From: Enterobacter sp. RHBSTW-00175
GTDB lineage: Bacteria > Pseudomonadota > Gammaproteobacteria > Enterobacterales > Enterobacteriaceae
DNA length: 64,000 bases
Assembly: GCF_013927005.1 (NCBI RefSeq)
Contig: NZ_CP055930.1
Location: 2,480,001 to 2,544,000 of the forward strand
Direction: 5' to 3'
Position 1 is the stretch's first letter, and each line of letters opens with the position of its first letter. The position numbers and the translations under genes are program-made. The notes below the pieces were generated by a model. It had not been told where the DNA came from and searched no databases. It worked only from the letters and a program-made list of their open reading frames with translations. This document shows, in pieces, positions 1-9,740 of this stretch.

Positions 1-160
1 ATTTAGCCCCGACGTATCCCCACTGTTCGTCCATTTCCGCGCAGACGATGACGTCACTGCCCGGCTGTATGCGCGAGGTTACCGACTGCGGCCTGAGTTT
101 TTTAAATGGCGGAAAATCGTGTTGAGGCCAACGCCCATAATGCGGGCGGTTGCCCGGCAT
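1..160 (-). CDS. insB: IS1 transposase second frame InsB (partial)
   Basis: Reads from an ATG at 160 as [16 protein letters not shown] and continues out of the window with the typical ...[14 protein letters not shown] stretch. In IS1 this frame is normally expressed as an InsA-InsB' fusion made by -1 ribosomal frameshifting; the slippery AAAAAAC motif is present on the minus strand at 97-103. The fusion is the DDE transposase; the catalytic residues lie outside the window. Whether the element is active cannot be judged. Confidence 0.9.
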   Translation of the reverse strand, partial: MPGNRPHYGRWPQHDFPPFKKLRPQSVTSRIQPGSDVIVCAEMDEQWGYVGAK

Positions 161-354
161 CCAACGCCATTCATGGCCATATCAATGATTTTCTGGTGCG
201 TACCGGGTTGAGAAGCGGTGTAAGTGAACTGCAGTTGCCATGTTTTACGGCAGTGAGAGCAGAGATAGCGCTGATGTCCGGCGGTGCTTTTGCCGTTACG
301 CACCACCCCGTCAGTAGCTGAACAGGAGGGACAGCTGATAGAAACAGAAGCCAC
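79..354 (-). CDS. insA: IS1 InsA regulator protein
   Basis: 91 residues, the usual InsA length. The N-terminus has a zinc-ribbon (C8-x2-C11 and C32-x2-C35) and the C-terminal half a helix-turn-helix ([22 protein letters not shown]). InsA binds the IS1 ends and represses its own promoter in the left inverted repeat; frameshifting near its end makes the InsAB' transposase. The sequence is essentially canonical, which suggests a recent insertion. Confidence 0.95.
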   Translation of the reverse strand: MASVSISCPSCSATDGVVRNGKSTAGHQRYLCSHCRKTWQLQFTYTASQPGTHQKIIDMAMNGVGCRATARIMGVGLNTIFRHLKNSGRSR

Positions 355-382
355 TGGAGCACCTCAAAAACACCATCATACA

Positions 383-2515
383 CTAAATCAGTAAGTTGGC
401 AGCATCACCATATTCGTCGATGACATACTGTTCGGCAGCATGTTGATCGACAATCGGCTCTACGCGTACGGCGCAGTATTTATACTCCGGCGTTTTGGTT
501 ATCGGACTTAAGTTTTCCGTCACCAGTTCGTTACAGGCACCGATCCACCACTGGTAGGTCATATAGACCGCCCCTTTGTTGGGTCGATCGCTGACCTGCG
601 CGCGGGTGATGATGCGGCCTTTGCGTGAGTTCACCCACACCAGCGCTTCATCCTGAATGCCAAGACGTTCAGCGTCGGCGGTGTTGATCTGCGCATAGCC
701 AGGTTCATCCGCCAGGGCGGCCAGAGCAGCACAGTTGCCGGTCATCGAACGACAGGAGTAGTGGCCCACTTCACGCACGGTGGAGAGCACCATCGGATAC
801 TCATCAGTGAGTTTATCGATTGGCGCGACCCAGTCGCAGGTGAAGAACTGTGCCAGCCCGTTCGGGGTATCGAATTTCTCCTGGAAGAGATACGACGTAC
901 CCTGATCGGCTTCTGACTCATCGCGGCATGGCCACTGGATATACCCCAGTTCACCCATTTTTTCATAGGTGGCCCCGTAGAAGTCCGGGCACAGATGACG
1001 CAACTCGTCCCAGATTTCCTGGGTGTTGTTGTAGTGCATCGGATACCCCATCCGGGTGGCGATTTCGCTGATAATCTGCCAGTCGGTTTTCAGGTCCCAC
1101 TTCGGCTCTACCGCTTTAAAGAAGCGCTGGAAGCCACGGTCTGCCGCCGTATAGACACCTTCATGCTCGCCCCACGACGTAGACGGTAAAATCACATCCG
1201 CCGCCGCCGCGGTTTTGGTCATAAAGATATCCTGGACAATCACAAGCTCCAGATCCTCAAACCCTTTACGTACCGCAGACAGCTCGGCGTCGGTCTGGAG
1301 TGGATCTTCACCCATGATGTAGGCTGCACGCACTTCGCCATGCGCCGCACGGTGCGGCAGCTCGCTGATGCGATAGCCAGTGTGTTCAGGCAGGCTTTCC
1401 ACACCCCAGGCCTTCGCAAACTTGGCGCGGTTTTCCGGGAACTTCACGTACTGATATCCCGGATAGGTATCCGGCAGCGCGCCCATATCACACGCACCCT
1501 GCACGTTATTCTGGCCACGCACCGGGTTCACGCCGACATGCGGCTTGCCAAGGTTGCCGGTCAGCATGGCGAGGCTCGTCAGGGAACGCACGGTTTCCAC
1601 GCCCTGATAGAACTGGGTCACGCCCATTCCCCACAGAATGGCGGCGGTTTTTGCTGCCGCGTACATCCGTGCTGCCTGGCGGATCTCCTGCGCGCTGACG
1701 CCGGTTATCGCTTCGACCGACTCTGGCGTATAGCCTTCGACAATTTTACGATACTCTTCAAAGCCTTCCGTACGGTTGGCGACAAACGCCTTGTCGTACA
1801 GATTCTCCTCAATAATGACGTGGCCCATCGCATTCAACAGCGCGATATTCGAGCCGTTTTTCAGTGCGATGTGCATATCCGCAATGCGCGCAGTTTCAAT
1901 TTTGCGCGGATCGCAGACGATGATTTTCGCCCCGTTGCGTTTCGCGTTAATCACGTGGTTCGCGACGATAGGGTGAGAATCCGCCGGGTTGTAGCCAAAA
2001 ATAAACACCAGATCGGTGTTATCTATCTCGTTAATCGCATTACTCATTGCGCCGTTACCGACCGACTGGTGCAGACCTGCAACCGATGGGCCGTGTCAGA
2101 CGCGAGCGCAGCAGTCGACGTTATTGGTACCAATAACGGCGCGCGCGAATTTTTGCATTACATAGTTGGTTTCATTACCGGTCCCGCGTGATGAGCCGGT
2201 AGTCTGAATCGCATCCGGGCCATACTTGGCTTTGATGGCGCTCAGGCGCGTGGCGACGTAATCCAGCGCTTCGCTCCAGGAGACGGATTCCAGCTTGCCA
2301 CCGCGTTCGCGGCGGATCATCGGGGTTTTAAGGCGCGGGGTCAGGATCTGGGTATCGTTAATAAAATCCCAGCCGTAGTAGCCTTTCAGGCACAGCGTGC
2401 CCTGGTTGGTTTTCCCCTGTGCCGCCTCCGCCCGTACGATTTTACCGTTATCGACCACCAGGTGGATCTTGCAACCTGAGGCACAATAAGGGCAAACCGT
2501 GACGACTTTTTTCAT
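383..2515 (-). CDS. fdhF: formate dehydrogenase H, selenocysteine-containing, C-terminus replaced by IS1
   Basis: Molybdenum bis-MGD enzyme that oxidises formate to CO2 in the cytoplasmic formate hydrogenlyase complex. Reading through the in-frame TGA at 2096-2098 as selenocysteine gives 710 residues with Sec140, the position used in E. coli FdhF (715 residues). N-terminal [4Fe-4S] cysteines are C8, C11, C15 and C42. The start at 2515 (MKKVVTVCPYC) has a GGAG site; a further upstream ATG at 2548 is rejected because family members start here. Residues 1-702 are native; the last 13 (normally starting NKLKTRL) are replaced by GDAANLLI encoded by IS1. The active site is untouched, so activity may survive, but stability or partner contacts could be altered. 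It is monocistronic and sigma-54/FhlA controlled as far as upstream signals show. Confidence 0.95.
2068..2098 (-). promoter_or_regulatory. selenocysteine UGA codon plus bacterial SECIS hairpin of fdhF
   Basis: UGA at 2096-2098 is followed on the minus strand by a stem GGU(U)GCA / UGCACC at 2068-2084 with apical GGUC and a bulged U, the features SelB recognises in the E. coli fdhF mRNA. The surrounding sequence, CACGGCCCATCGGTTGCAGG, is that of the known element. This explains why fdhF appears as two adjacent reading frames and argues against a nonsense mutation. Confidence 0.93.
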
Positions 2516-2554
2516 CGCTTTTGCTCCAGTTAAACAGTTCTTTTGCACCTATTA

Positions 2555-2570
2555 TGCAGCTTCTATGCCA
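2555..2570 (-). promoter_or_regulatory. sigma-54 promoter of fdhF
   Basis: Minus strand TGGCATAGAAGCTGCA contains the invariant GG (-24) and GC (-12) separated by exactly 10 bases, about 40 bp before the start codon. Expected transcription start is near 2543. This fits anaerobic, RpoN/FhlA-dependent expression of fdhF. Confidence 0.88.
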
Positions 2571-2641
2571 TGTTTTTATTGTGGGTATCCCCAGACTTTA
2601 CGGCCTATTTCTGGACAAAACGCTGACGAAAAACAGGCAAT

Positions 2642-2655
2642 CGTCAAAATTGACG
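2642..2655. promoter_or_regulatory. inverted repeat, candidate FhlA upstream activating site
   Basis: CGTCAA-AA-TTGACG lies about 105 bp upstream of the predicted fdhF start, the distance at which FhlA activator sites sit in the E. coli gene. The role is inferred from position and symmetry only. Confidence 0.45.
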
Positions 2656-2760
2656 TGTCGAAGGGGCGGGGGATGTGACCTGGATTGAAATTCCATCACG
2701 AAAAAATAGATTTGGCTGGAGCCGATTGCAGAATGGATCAGACTTAACTCTACACCTCTG

Positions 2761-3504
2761 ATGGATGATGCGATGAAACCGGCGATTCTGGTGGTTGATG
2801 ACGATACCGCAGTGTGCGAACTGCTACAGGACGTGCTTAACGAGCACGTCTTTACGGTGTTGGTTTGTCATAACGGCCAGGACGCCCTGAGCCTGGCGCA
2901 GCTTGAACCCAACATTGCGCTGGTATTGCTGGATATGATGTTGCCGGATATCAACGGCTTGCAGGTGTTATTGCAGCTACAGAAATTGCGCCCGGAGCTA
3001 CCCGTCATCATGCTGACGGGGCTTGGCAGTGAATCCGATGTCGTGGTTGGCCTGGAGATGGGCGCTGACGATTACATCGGTAAGCCGTTTAATCCACGTG
3101 TGGTGGTTGCGCGCGTTAAAGCCGTGCTGCGCCGTACTGGCGTGTTGGCAACCGAAGCCGCCGCCCCGCGCGCGCCGGGGATCGCCTTTAATGGCTGGAC
3201 GCTGGATACCACCCGTTGTGAGCTGAGCGATCCGCAACGCAATACCGTGTCGTTAACGCAGGGTGAGTATGGTCTGCTGCTGGCGCTGACGCAAAACGCC
3301 CGCCGGGTACTGAGCCGCGAACAACTTCTTGAGCTTACCCACAGCGAAAGTGCCGAGGTGTTTGACCGCACTATCGATGTGTTGATTATGCGTCTGCGGC
3401 GCAAAATCGAGGCCAACCCGCACCAGCCTGCGCTGATTAAAACTATTCGCGGGCTGGGATATGTCTTTGCCACCGATGTTTCTCACAACGAAAAAGCCGC
3501 TTAA
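2761..3504 (+). CDS. OmpR/PhoB-family response regulator
   Basis: Receiver domain (about residues 5-120) with acidic pair DDD and phospho-acceptor Asp in LVLLDMMLPD (residue 58 from this start), conserved T (MLTG) and K (GKPF); then a winged-helix DNA-binding domain (about 140-240, ending RTIDVLIMRLRRKIE...IRGLGYVF). An ATG at 2773 (MKPAILVVDDD) is an equally plausible start. It converges with the sugar catabolic operon and its 3' end overlaps the kinase gene by 4 bp on opposite strands. The hybrid sensor kinase at 9801 lies on the far side of the same operon, so the two probably act together on it; the signal is unknown. Confidence 0.88.
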   Translation: MDDAMKPAILVVDDDTAVCELLQDVLNEHVFTVLVCHNGQDALSLAQLEPNIALVLLDMMLPDINGLQVLLQLQKLRPELPVIMLTGLGSESDVVVGLEMGADDYIGKPFNPRVVVARVKAVLRRTGVLATEAAAPRAPGIAFNGWTLDTTRCELSDPQRNTVSLTQGEYGLLLALTQNARRVLSREQLLELTHSESAEVFDRTIDVLIMRLRRKIEANPHQPALIKTIRGLGYVFATDVSHNEKAA

Positions 3505-4505
3505 CGGTTCTCTTTAATAAACACCTGCAACTCTGTCAGCGTCTTTGCGCCATCAATGGCGTTGGCGGCCATCAGGCTTGCCCGCGCGCAGGCGTGGGCC
3601 AGATAAATACTCTCAGCCAGCGGCAGTGATTCATGGCAGCCGTATAAAAAGCCCGCGCAAAACGCATCGCCTGCACCCACGCTGCCAATAATCTCCTCTT
3701 GTTCCAGCATCCATGACGGGATCCAGCGACCCGCTTCACCCGGTACTTCTCCCCAGGCGCCTTCCGGGCAGTGGATCACCACGCGCTGCCTGACGCCAGC
3801 CGCCAGTAATTGCGCAGCCGCTTCGGCGATGTGGGCGATATCCGGGGCATCGTTGCTGTCGCGCATCTCCAGGCCACTAAACTCGCCGGCTTCAAGTTCG
3901 TTAATCACCAGATAGTCGAGATGGCGCAGGGCAGGGAGCACCAGAGGCTGATAGCGCGGGTCGCCCTTACGGGAGACGAGGTCGAGCGAGGTTTCATATC
4001 CCTGGTCGCGCATCTGTGCCAGCAGGCGTGCGCTGCGCGTGCCAAATTCATCGTCCGGCATATCCAGGCTGTCGAGCAGCAGCAGATACCCCAGATGGAA
4101 GATTTTCATCGTGCCATCAAGCCGGTCGAAAGCGGGGAGATCCAACAGACGGTTTGCCCCTGGCGAGTGAAAGAAGGTGCGCTGCCCGCTGGGGTCGGTC
4201 ATCACCTGCGACATCGAGGTGGGGGCAAAAGTGGTGCGTTGTACGCGCTGGCGGTTGACATGATACTGGTCGAGCATCGCCAGAATATAATCCCCGTCGC
4301 CATCTTCGCCAATCAACCCCACCGCCTGTAAAGGCAGGCCGACATGCATTTTCGCCAGCGTCAGTAGAACGTTCAGCGGCGCGCCGCCGGTTGAGCGCTC
4401 GCTGTGGGTGATTTCCGCCAGCCAGCCGCGCTCCGGCCATTGCACTATCTGGTGAACATGATCCACCAGCATATTACCTGCGGCGATGATCCCTTTGCGT
4501 TCCAT
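3501..4505 (-). CDS. PfkB-family carbohydrate kinase
   Basis: 334 residues of the ribokinase/PfkB fold: N-terminal GNMLVDHV, glycine-rich STGGAPLNVLLTLAK, and the C-terminal anion-hole/catalytic signature SVGAGDAFCAGFLYG with the catalytic Asp. ATP-dependent sugar kinase. It is the last gene of a minus-strand operon: its ATG at 4505 shares one base with the aldolase stop codon. With an isomerase and a ketose-bisphosphate aldolase in the same operon, the likely job is phosphorylation of the ketose made by the isomerase. Exact substrate not determinable from sequence. Confidence 0.87.
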   Translation of the reverse strand: MERKGIIAAGNMLVDHVHQIVQWPERGWLAEITHSERSTGGAPLNVLLTLAKMHVGLPLQAVGLIGEDGDGDYILAMLDQYHVNRQRVQRTTFAPTSMSQVMTDPSGQRTFFHSPGANRLLDLPAFDRLDGTMKIFHLGYLLLLDSLDMPDDEFGTRSARLLAQMRDQGYETSLDLVSRKGDPRYQPLVLPALRHLDYLVINELEAGEFSGLEMRDSNDAPDIAHIAEAAAQLLAAGVRQRVVIHCPEGAWGEVPGEAGRWIPSWMLEQEEIIGSVGAGDAFCAGFLYGCHESLPLAESIYLAHACARASLMAANAIDGAKTLTELQVFIKENR

Positions 4506-5368
4506 TATGCCTGCCCCGCGCTGCCGAAGATGCGCATCTGTTCGGCCACCGTGTCGGTTATCGCCTCTTCAATGCCCAGCAGCAGCTCGGCAAACTCGTC
4601 GTACAGCGGCTGACGGTGCGACATCCGGTGTTCCACCGACGCCAGTGCTGCCTGTGACATGCCGGTATAGAAATTGATTTTGTGGATCCCCAGTTCGATG
4701 GCGCGGCGGAAGTCGGCATCGCTAATGCCAGAGCCGCCGTGCAGTACCAGCGGCAGACCGGTTTGCTGGCGAATGGCATCCAGACGGGGAAAATCGAGTT
4801 TGGGCTCGCCTTTGTATTTGCCGTGCGCATTGCCAATAGCCACCGCCAGCGCGTCGATGCCGGTCAAATCGACAAATTCGCGCGCCAGGTGCGGATCGGT
4901 AAAGAAGGCTTCATCCGCATGGCCATACAAAGCTCCGCCTTCATCGCCCCCCACGGCACCCAGCTCCGCTTCAACGGAGACCCCCACCGCATGACACATC
5001 TTCACCACTTCCCGGGTCTGGCGGATGTTTTCTTCGTAGCTCAGCGTGGAGCCATCGAACATCACCGAGCTGAATCCTAAGCGCAGCGCACGCACTACTG
5101 CCTCATAATGCAGCCCGTGATCGAGGTTAAGCACCACGGGGATATCGTGTCTGGCGGCCTCGAATTTGACCGCTTCAACAAGCGAATCCAAAGACACATA
5201 TTTAAAATGCACTTCCGCGATGTTGATGATAAAAGGCGACCGCTCCTGTTTTGCTGCGGCAAACAGCGCGCGCAGGAAGTGGGAGTCGAGAACGTTAAAC
5301 GCACCCAGCGCGTAATGGTGTTCCCTGGCGTGCTCAAGACCGTCGGCAAGAGAAATTAATGGCATCAT
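4505..5368 (-). CDS. class II (zinc) ketose-bisphosphate aldolase, KbaY/GatY/FbaA family
   Basis: 287 residues, (beta/alpha)8 aldolase. Visible motifs: LGAFNV near the N-terminus, the zinc-binding NLDHGLHYE, EAELGAVGG with conserved acidic residue, AIGNAHGKYKG and LVLHGGSGI with zinc-ligand histidines, and the phosphate-binding GIHKINFYT. Cleaves a phosphorylated ketose to dihydroxyacetone phosphate and an aldehyde. It sits between the kinase and D-lyxose isomerase genes with tight spacing (7 bp from the isomerase), so it most likely cleaves the kinase product. Confidence 0.9.
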   Translation of the reverse strand: MMPLISLADGLEHAREHHYALGAFNVLDSHFLRALFAAAKQERSPFIINIAEVHFKYVSLDSLVEAVKFEAARHDIPVVLNLDHGLHYEAVVRALRLGFSSVMFDGSTLSYEENIRQTREVVKMCHAVGVSVEAELGAVGGDEGGALYGHADEAFFTDPHLAREFVDLTGIDALAVAIGNAHGKYKGEPKLDFPRLDAIRQQTGLPLVLHGGSGISDADFRRAIELGIHKINFYTGMSQAALASVEHRMSHRQPLYDEFAELLLGIEEAITDTVAEQMRIFGSAGQA

Positions 5369-5375
5369 TCACTCC

Positions 5376-6062
5376 TTAAATCCGAAACAGGTTGTATTCG
5401 TTGCACAGCACCAGCACCGCCGGTTCGTCTTCTTCGATATTGTTGTAGCGGGCGACTGGCTGTAAAAAGTGATTGTCGTGTTCATCGTCATTGACCGACG
5501 ACACTTCGCCGACCAGCACATCACCAAAGCCGCGCTCGCCCCAGAAACTGTGGTACAGGCCGGGCGTCAGGCAGATGCTCTCCCCTGGTGCCAGGCGCAG
5601 CTGGCTGCCGGGTGCGTGGGTCTGAAGGCAGCCATCGATTGTCACGGTAACGTCGGTGTTTTCCGTTTCTTCATGCGCGCCGGCGTTCCATAACTCAATA
5701 ATCAGATTGCCACCGCCGCGATTAATGATGTCCTCGCGTTTACGCCAGTGAAAATGCATGGGTGTAACCTGGCCGTCGCGTACGTGCATGATTTTTTCGG
5801 CATAGCATTTTTCATACGGCACGCTGTTGGGGGAGCCGTTGCGCAGCGTAAACAGCGTTAACCCCTGAGCGGCAAAGTTGTTACCGCCAAACGCGGTTAC
5901 ATCCCAGCCGAGCTTGAGGTCGAACACTTCACGCCATGCGCCCTGGTCGAGCTGTTGCCATTGCGTTGGTGGGAAGCTGGCAAAGGGTGGCAGGTGAACA
6001 TCGTGCATGGAAAAGAACTGCCGCGTATGGCCGAGGATTTCGTTGATTTCGGAGCGTTTCAT
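5376..6062 (-). CDS. D-lyxose ketol-isomerase (cupin fold)
   Basis: 228 residues. Cupin-type sugar isomerase with the metal-binding pattern MHFHWRKREDIINRGGG and a C-terminal histidine in GLYHSFWGE. The family member from E. coli O157:H7 (z5688) is a D-lyxose isomerase interconverting D-lyxose and D-xylulose, with side activity on D-mannose. Start at ATG 6062, preceded on the minus strand by AAGGAGTCCTC. It belongs to the kinase-aldolase-isomerase-ABC importer operon; K-12 lacks this operon, so it is variable gene content between fdhF and phnP. Confidence 0.88.
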   Translation of the reverse strand: MKRSEINEILGHTRQFFSMHDVHLPPFASFPPTQWQQLDQGAWREVFDLKLGWDVTAFGGNNFAAQGLTLFTLRNGSPNSVPYEKCYAEKIMHVRDGQVTPMHFHWRKREDIINRGGGNLIIELWNAGAHEETENTDVTVTIDGCLQTHAPGSQLRLAPGESICLTPGLYHSFWGERGFGDVLVGEVSSVNDDEHDNHFLQPVARYNNIEEDEPAVLVLCNEYNLFRI

Positions 6063-6083
6063 GAGGACTCCTTGAAAACAGTT

Positions 6084-6127
6084 CCCTCTCCCGGTGGGAG
6101 AGGGTTAGGGTGAGGGCATCAGGCCGC
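6084..6127. repeat. REP-like palindromic repeat (copy 1)
   Basis: CCCTCTCCC-GGT-GGGAGAGGG hairpin followed by TTAGGGTGAGGGCATCAGGC. The same unit recurs at 9741-9784 (same orientation) and 12499-12541 (inverted), always between genes. Here it separates the binding-protein gene from the isomerase gene, where mRNA stabilisation of the upstream cistron would be a typical effect. Confidence 0.85.
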
Positions 6128-6134
6128 ACAACCG

Positions 6135-7076
6135 TTACTTAACTGTCCATCCCTTATACGTACCGACGTTCTTTTTATCGATCATCGTCACCGGGATCAG
6201 CACAGGCTCTTTCGGCGCAGGTTTGCCCTGTAGAATGTCATAGCCGATTTCTACCGCTTTTGCCGCCATCACCTGCGGATCTTGTGCCGGGGTCGCCACA
6301 AACAGGGAATTTTCCCGTTTCAGCGCCTCTTCACCATCTGGCGAGCCGTCCACGCCGACGATAAAGAACTCACTGCGTTGCGCCTGTTTCGCTGCCAGAT
6401 CGGCCCCGATCGCCGTAGGATCGTTAATCGCGAACACGCCGTCGATCTTCGGATTGGCGGCCAGCAGGGAAGTCATTACCTCCAGCCCGCCTTCACGGCT
6501 GCCTTTGGCGTTCTGGTTGTCTGACAGCACTTTGATATCCGGGTGGCGCTTAAACTCGGTCTGGCAGCCTTCCACACGGTTTTGTACCGCAGAAACCGGT
6601 GGTCCGTTGATGATAACCACATTGCCTTTGCCTTTGAGGCGATCGGTGATGTACTTACAGGCCATTTCCCCCGCCTGGGTGTTATCGGAGGTGATCGTTG
6701 CATCTGCCCCTTCCGCCGCCACGTCAACCGCCACCACGACGATCCCGGCATCTTTCGCGCGTTTTACCGCCGGGCCGATCCCTTTAGAATCCGCCGCATT
6801 GAGGATGATCATGTCGACTTTTGCAGCGATAAAGTTATCAATCTGCGCCACCTGCTGACCCAGATCGTAACCGCTGGAAACCAGCGTCACTTTCACGTTA
6901 TCACCTGCCAGTTTGCGCGCTTCCAGCTCGGCACCTTTGGTTATCTGCACGAAGAACGGGTTAGCCAGGTCACCCACCGTTACGCCGATGGATTTCAGGT
7001 CTTTTGCCTGCGCAAATGGAGCTGCGGCAAGCAGTGCGCCAGCACAGAGCGCGGTCACTAAGGGCTTCAATCTCAT
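6135..7076 (-). CDS. periplasmic sugar-binding protein of ABC importer (RbsB family)
   Basis: 313 residues with a clear signal peptide (MRLKPLVTALCAGALLAAAPFAQA, cleavage before KDL). Type I periplasmic binding fold: SIGVTVGDLANPFF at the start, repeated AAKVDMIILNAADSKGI, DGVFAINDPTAIGA and VGVDGSPDGEEAL. Delivers sugar to the permease encoded next. A palindromic repeat follows the gene, often seen where the binding protein is made in excess. The substrate is probably the pentose metabolised by the downstream genes, D-lyxose or a related sugar (inference). Confidence 0.92.
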   Translation of the reverse strand: MRLKPLVTALCAGALLAAAPFAQAKDLKSIGVTVGDLANPFFVQITKGAELEARKLAGDNVKVTLVSSGYDLGQQVAQIDNFIAAKVDMIILNAADSKGIGPAVKRAKDAGIVVVAVDVAAEGADATITSDNTQAGEMACKYITDRLKGKGNVVIINGPPVSAVQNRVEGCQTEFKRHPDIKVLSDNQNAKGSREGGLEVMTSLLAANPKIDGVFAINDPTAIGADLAAKQAQRSEFFIVGVDGSPDGEEALKRENSLFVATPAQDPQVMAAKAVEIGYDILQGKPAPKEPVLIPVTMIDKKNVGTYKGWTVK

Positions 7077-7106
7077 GCTGTATTCCTCACTCGTAGGGTT
7101 TTGTTG

Positions 7107-8102
7107 TTATGCACTTTGATGGTGTCGGGTACGGTATTTGTCGATCAGCACCGCAATGATGATCACCGCCCCTTTGATCACCAGTTGCCAGAAATAGGAG
7201 ACGCCCATCAGCGTCATGCCGTTGTTAAGCGTCGCGATGATCAATGCGCCCACCAGCGTGCCGGTGATCGTACCGATCCCGCCGACAAAACTGGTGCCGC
7301 CGAGGATCACCGCGGCAATCGCGTCCAGCTCATAGCCCATGCCTAAGTTGCCGTTGGCGCTGTAGAGTCGCGATGCGCTCATCACCCCGCCTAAGCCCGA
7401 AAGCAGCCCGCTCATGCCATACACAAACAGCAGCACCATCCACACCTTGATACCGGTTAAGCGTGCCGCCTGCATGTTGCCGCCCACCGCGTAGATATGA
7501 ACGCCCAGCGTGGTCCGGCGCAGGATGAACCAGCAAATCGCGATGACAGCCAGCGCGATCACCACCAGCCACGGCACGGGGCCGAGATAGTTATTGCCGA
7601 TCCACTCAAAGCTGATGTTCGAGTTGATAACCGTTGTACCGTCTGCCAGCAGATAGGCTGCGCCGCGCAGGGCCGTGTAGGTTCCTAGAGTGACGATAAA
7701 CGGCGGTAGCCCGGCAAAGGCCACCAGCGCACCGTTGAATAACCCAAGCACCATACCCAGCATCAGCGCCGCCGGAATCGACAGCATCGCGAACTCAGGG
7801 ATAAGCGACACCACCATGGCCGCCACCGCCGTGGTGCCCAGAATCGACCCCACGGAGAGGTCAATCCCGCCGGTTAAAATGATGAAAGTCATCCCCGCCG
7901 CCAGCACAATGTTGATAGACGCCTGACGGGTAATGTTGAGCAGGTTACTTTCGGTGAAGAAGTTAGGCGCGATAACGCCAAATACCGCCACAATCAGAAT
8001 TAATATCGGCAAAATACCGATCGTTTGCATCAGATCGCTCATCAGCATTTTTTTGGCGGAGGCGGATTTCGCCACCTGTTGCGGATTGGTTGAGTTGGTC
8101 AT
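7107..8102 (-). CDS. sugar ABC transporter permease (RbsC family)
   Basis: 331 residues with 8-10 hydrophobic segments and the hallmark stretch AAGMTFIILTGGIDLSVGSILG, plus ELDAIAAVILGGTSFVGGIGT near the end. Forms the inner-membrane channel with the ATPase encoded directly upstream (stop codon of the ATPase 2 bp from this ATG). Confidence 0.93.
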   Translation of the reverse strand: MTNSTNPQQVAKSASAKKMLMSDLMQTIGILPILILIVAVFGVIAPNFFTESNLLNITRQASINIVLAAGMTFIILTGGIDLSVGSILGTTAVAAMVVSLIPEFAMLSIPAALMLGMVLGLFNGALVAFAGLPPFIVTLGTYTALRGAAYLLADGTTVINSNISFEWIGNNYLGPVPWLVVIALAVIAICWFILRRTTLGVHIYAVGGNMQAARLTGIKVWMVLLFVYGMSGLLSGLGGVMSASRLYSANGNLGMGYELDAIAAVILGGTSFVGGIGTITGTLVGALIIATLNNGMTLMGVSYFWQLVIKGAVIIIAVLIDKYRTRHHQSA

Positions 8103-8104
8103 GA

Positions 8105-9619
8105 TTACACCGCCTGATGATGAGAGTCGTTCACGCCGGTAGCCAGCGTCATAATATTTTCCTGGGTGATGTCGTGCCCGTGAAGCTCGCCTGCAATGCT
8201 GCCTTCGCGCATCACATAGACCCGGTCACTCATGCCCACCACTTCCGGCAGCTCGCTGGAGATCATCAAAATGGCCACCCCCTTGCGCGCCATCTGGTTC
8301 ATGATGCGGTAGATTTCGCTTTTAGCGCCCACGTCCACGCCGCGCGTTGGCTCATCCAGAATCAGAATGCGTGGGCCAATCGCCACCCAGCGCGAGATCA
8401 GCAGCTTTTGCTGATTCCCGCCGGACAACCCTCCCGCCCGCACCTGGGAGTGGGGAACGCGAATATTGAGCAGGGCAATGGCGTCATCGGAGATGGACTG
8501 GGCTTTTTTACGATTCAACATGCCGAAGGTGGCGTCGCGTTCAAGCGTCGCCATGGTGATGTTCTCTTGCGCTGCCAGCTCCAGGAACAGCCCTTGCTCC
8601 TTGCGGTTTTCGGTCAGAAAACCGATGCCGTTATCAATGGCGACGCGCGGGGAGTGGATCACCACCGGTTCGCCGTCCACTTCGATCATCCCGCCTGTGG
8701 CTTTGCGCACGCCAAAAATCAGCTGCGCCAGCTCGGAACGCCCGGCGCCCACCAACCCGGCCAGGCCGACAATTTCGCCGGAACGGACCTGCACGCTACA
8801 GGGCTGCACTTTTTTGCCGTCGGTCAGGTGGTGCACGTTAAGGCGCGGGCTGCCGAGCGGGATGTCGCGTTCTTTGTTGAACAGATCGCTTAACGGGCGG
8901 CCGACCATCATCCTGACCAGCTCAGAGGCGTTGAGTTTGTCGCGCGTCAGGCTGCCGACGTACTGCCCGTCGCGCAGAACGCTGACGCGGTCGGAGAGTT
9001 CGTACACTTCCGCCATCCGGTGACTGATATAGATAATCGCCATCCCTTCATCACGCAGGCGCAAAATCAGCTCAAACAGACGATGGGTTTCGCGCGAGGA
9101 GAGGGCGGCGGTGGGTTCATCCATCACCAGAATGCGGCTTTTACGATGCAGCGCACGGGCGATCTCCACCTGCTGCTGTTCGGCGATGGTGAGTCTCATC
9201 ACCAGGTCAGTCGCTTTAAAGTGCGCACCCAGGCGGTCAATGACGGCCTGAGCCTGGGCGGCCATCTCTTTACGCTGCACCAACCCGCCGCGCGACAGCT
9301 CGCTGCCAAGGAAGATGTTTTCGGCAACGGTCAGGTTGGGTGCGAGCTGCATCTCCTGATAAATCAGGGTAATGCCTGCGGCCAGCGCATCTTTTGGGCC
9401 TTTGATATGGAACGGCTGGCCGTCGATCAGGATCTCGCCGCTGGTGGCGGTATAAGCCCCGGCGAGGATCTTCATCAGTGTGCTTTTACCGGCGCCGTTT
9501 TCACCCATTAACGCGTGGATCTCACCGGGGAAAACCGTCAAATCCACACCCTTGAGCGCGTGGAAATTGCCAAACGTCTTGGCAATATTGCGCATCTCTA
9601 ATACCGGGGTTCTGCTCAT
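8105..9619 (-). CDS. sugar ABC transporter ATPase, two nucleotide-binding domains (RbsA family)
   Basis: 504 residues. Domain 1 has Walker [10 protein letters not shown], a signature degenerated to [15 protein letters not shown] and Walker [13 protein letters not shown]. Domain 2 has a degenerate P-loop (GLVGAGRSE), an intact signature [15 protein letters not shown] and [12 protein letters not shown], the usual RbsA pattern. First gene of the sugar operon, with GCAGGAG before the ATG at 9619. Confidence 0.94.
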   Translation of the reverse strand: MSRTPVLEMRNIAKTFGNFHALKGVDLTVFPGEIHALMGENGAGKSTLMKILAGAYTATSGEILIDGQPFHIKGPKDALAAGITLIYQEMQLAPNLTVAENIFLGSELSRGGLVQRKEMAAQAQAVIDRLGAHFKATDLVMRLTIAEQQQVEIARALHRKSRILVMDEPTAALSSRETHRLFELILRLRDEGMAIIYISHRMAEVYELSDRVSVLRDGQYVGSLTRDKLNASELVRMMVGRPLSDLFNKERDIPLGSPRLNVHHLTDGKKVQPCSVQVRSGEIVGLAGLVGAGRSELAQLIFGVRKATGGMIEVDGEPVVIHSPRVAIDNGIGFLTENRKEQGLFLELAAQENITMATLERDATFGMLNRKKAQSISDDAIALLNIRVPHSQVRAGGLSGGNQQKLLISRWVAIGPRILILDEPTRGVDVGAKSEIYRIMNQMARKGVAILMISSELPEVVGMSDRVYVMREGSIAGELHGHDITQENIMTLATGVNDSHHQAV

Positions 9620-9740
9620 GGCGGATCTCCTGCAAATGTCGATATCCGCACTTCATCACAGGTTCGTAAATGCAAAATGTCAGAAGCTGTTCATATTTGT
9701 CATAGTTATGAATAGCTAATCGCCGTCACATTTTTCTTTT

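Larger units (their letters stand above)
1..409 (-). mobile_element. IS1 element, left end, cut by the window edge
   Basis: The terminal inverted repeat of IS1 (GGTGATGCTGCCAACTTACT read on the minus strand) starts at 409, followed by insA and the first part of insB. The element continues beyond base 1, so its other end and the 9 bp target duplication cannot be seen. It has inserted inside the 3' end of fdhF: the last native fdhF codon is the TAT at 410-412 and the next codon is the first triplet of the IS. IS1 members are about 768 bp, so roughly half is present. Confidence 0.96.

Noticed and set aside
2096-2098. Stop codon splitting fdhF into two reading frames
   Set aside because: Both halves align as one FdhF and the TGA is at the Sec140 position with a SECIS hairpin directly downstream, so it encodes selenocysteine.
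1340-2191. 283-residue frame on the plus strand
   Set aside because: Fully antisense to fdhF, of His/Arg-rich composition typical of a shadow of a GC-rich gene; no ribosome binding site or family resemblance.
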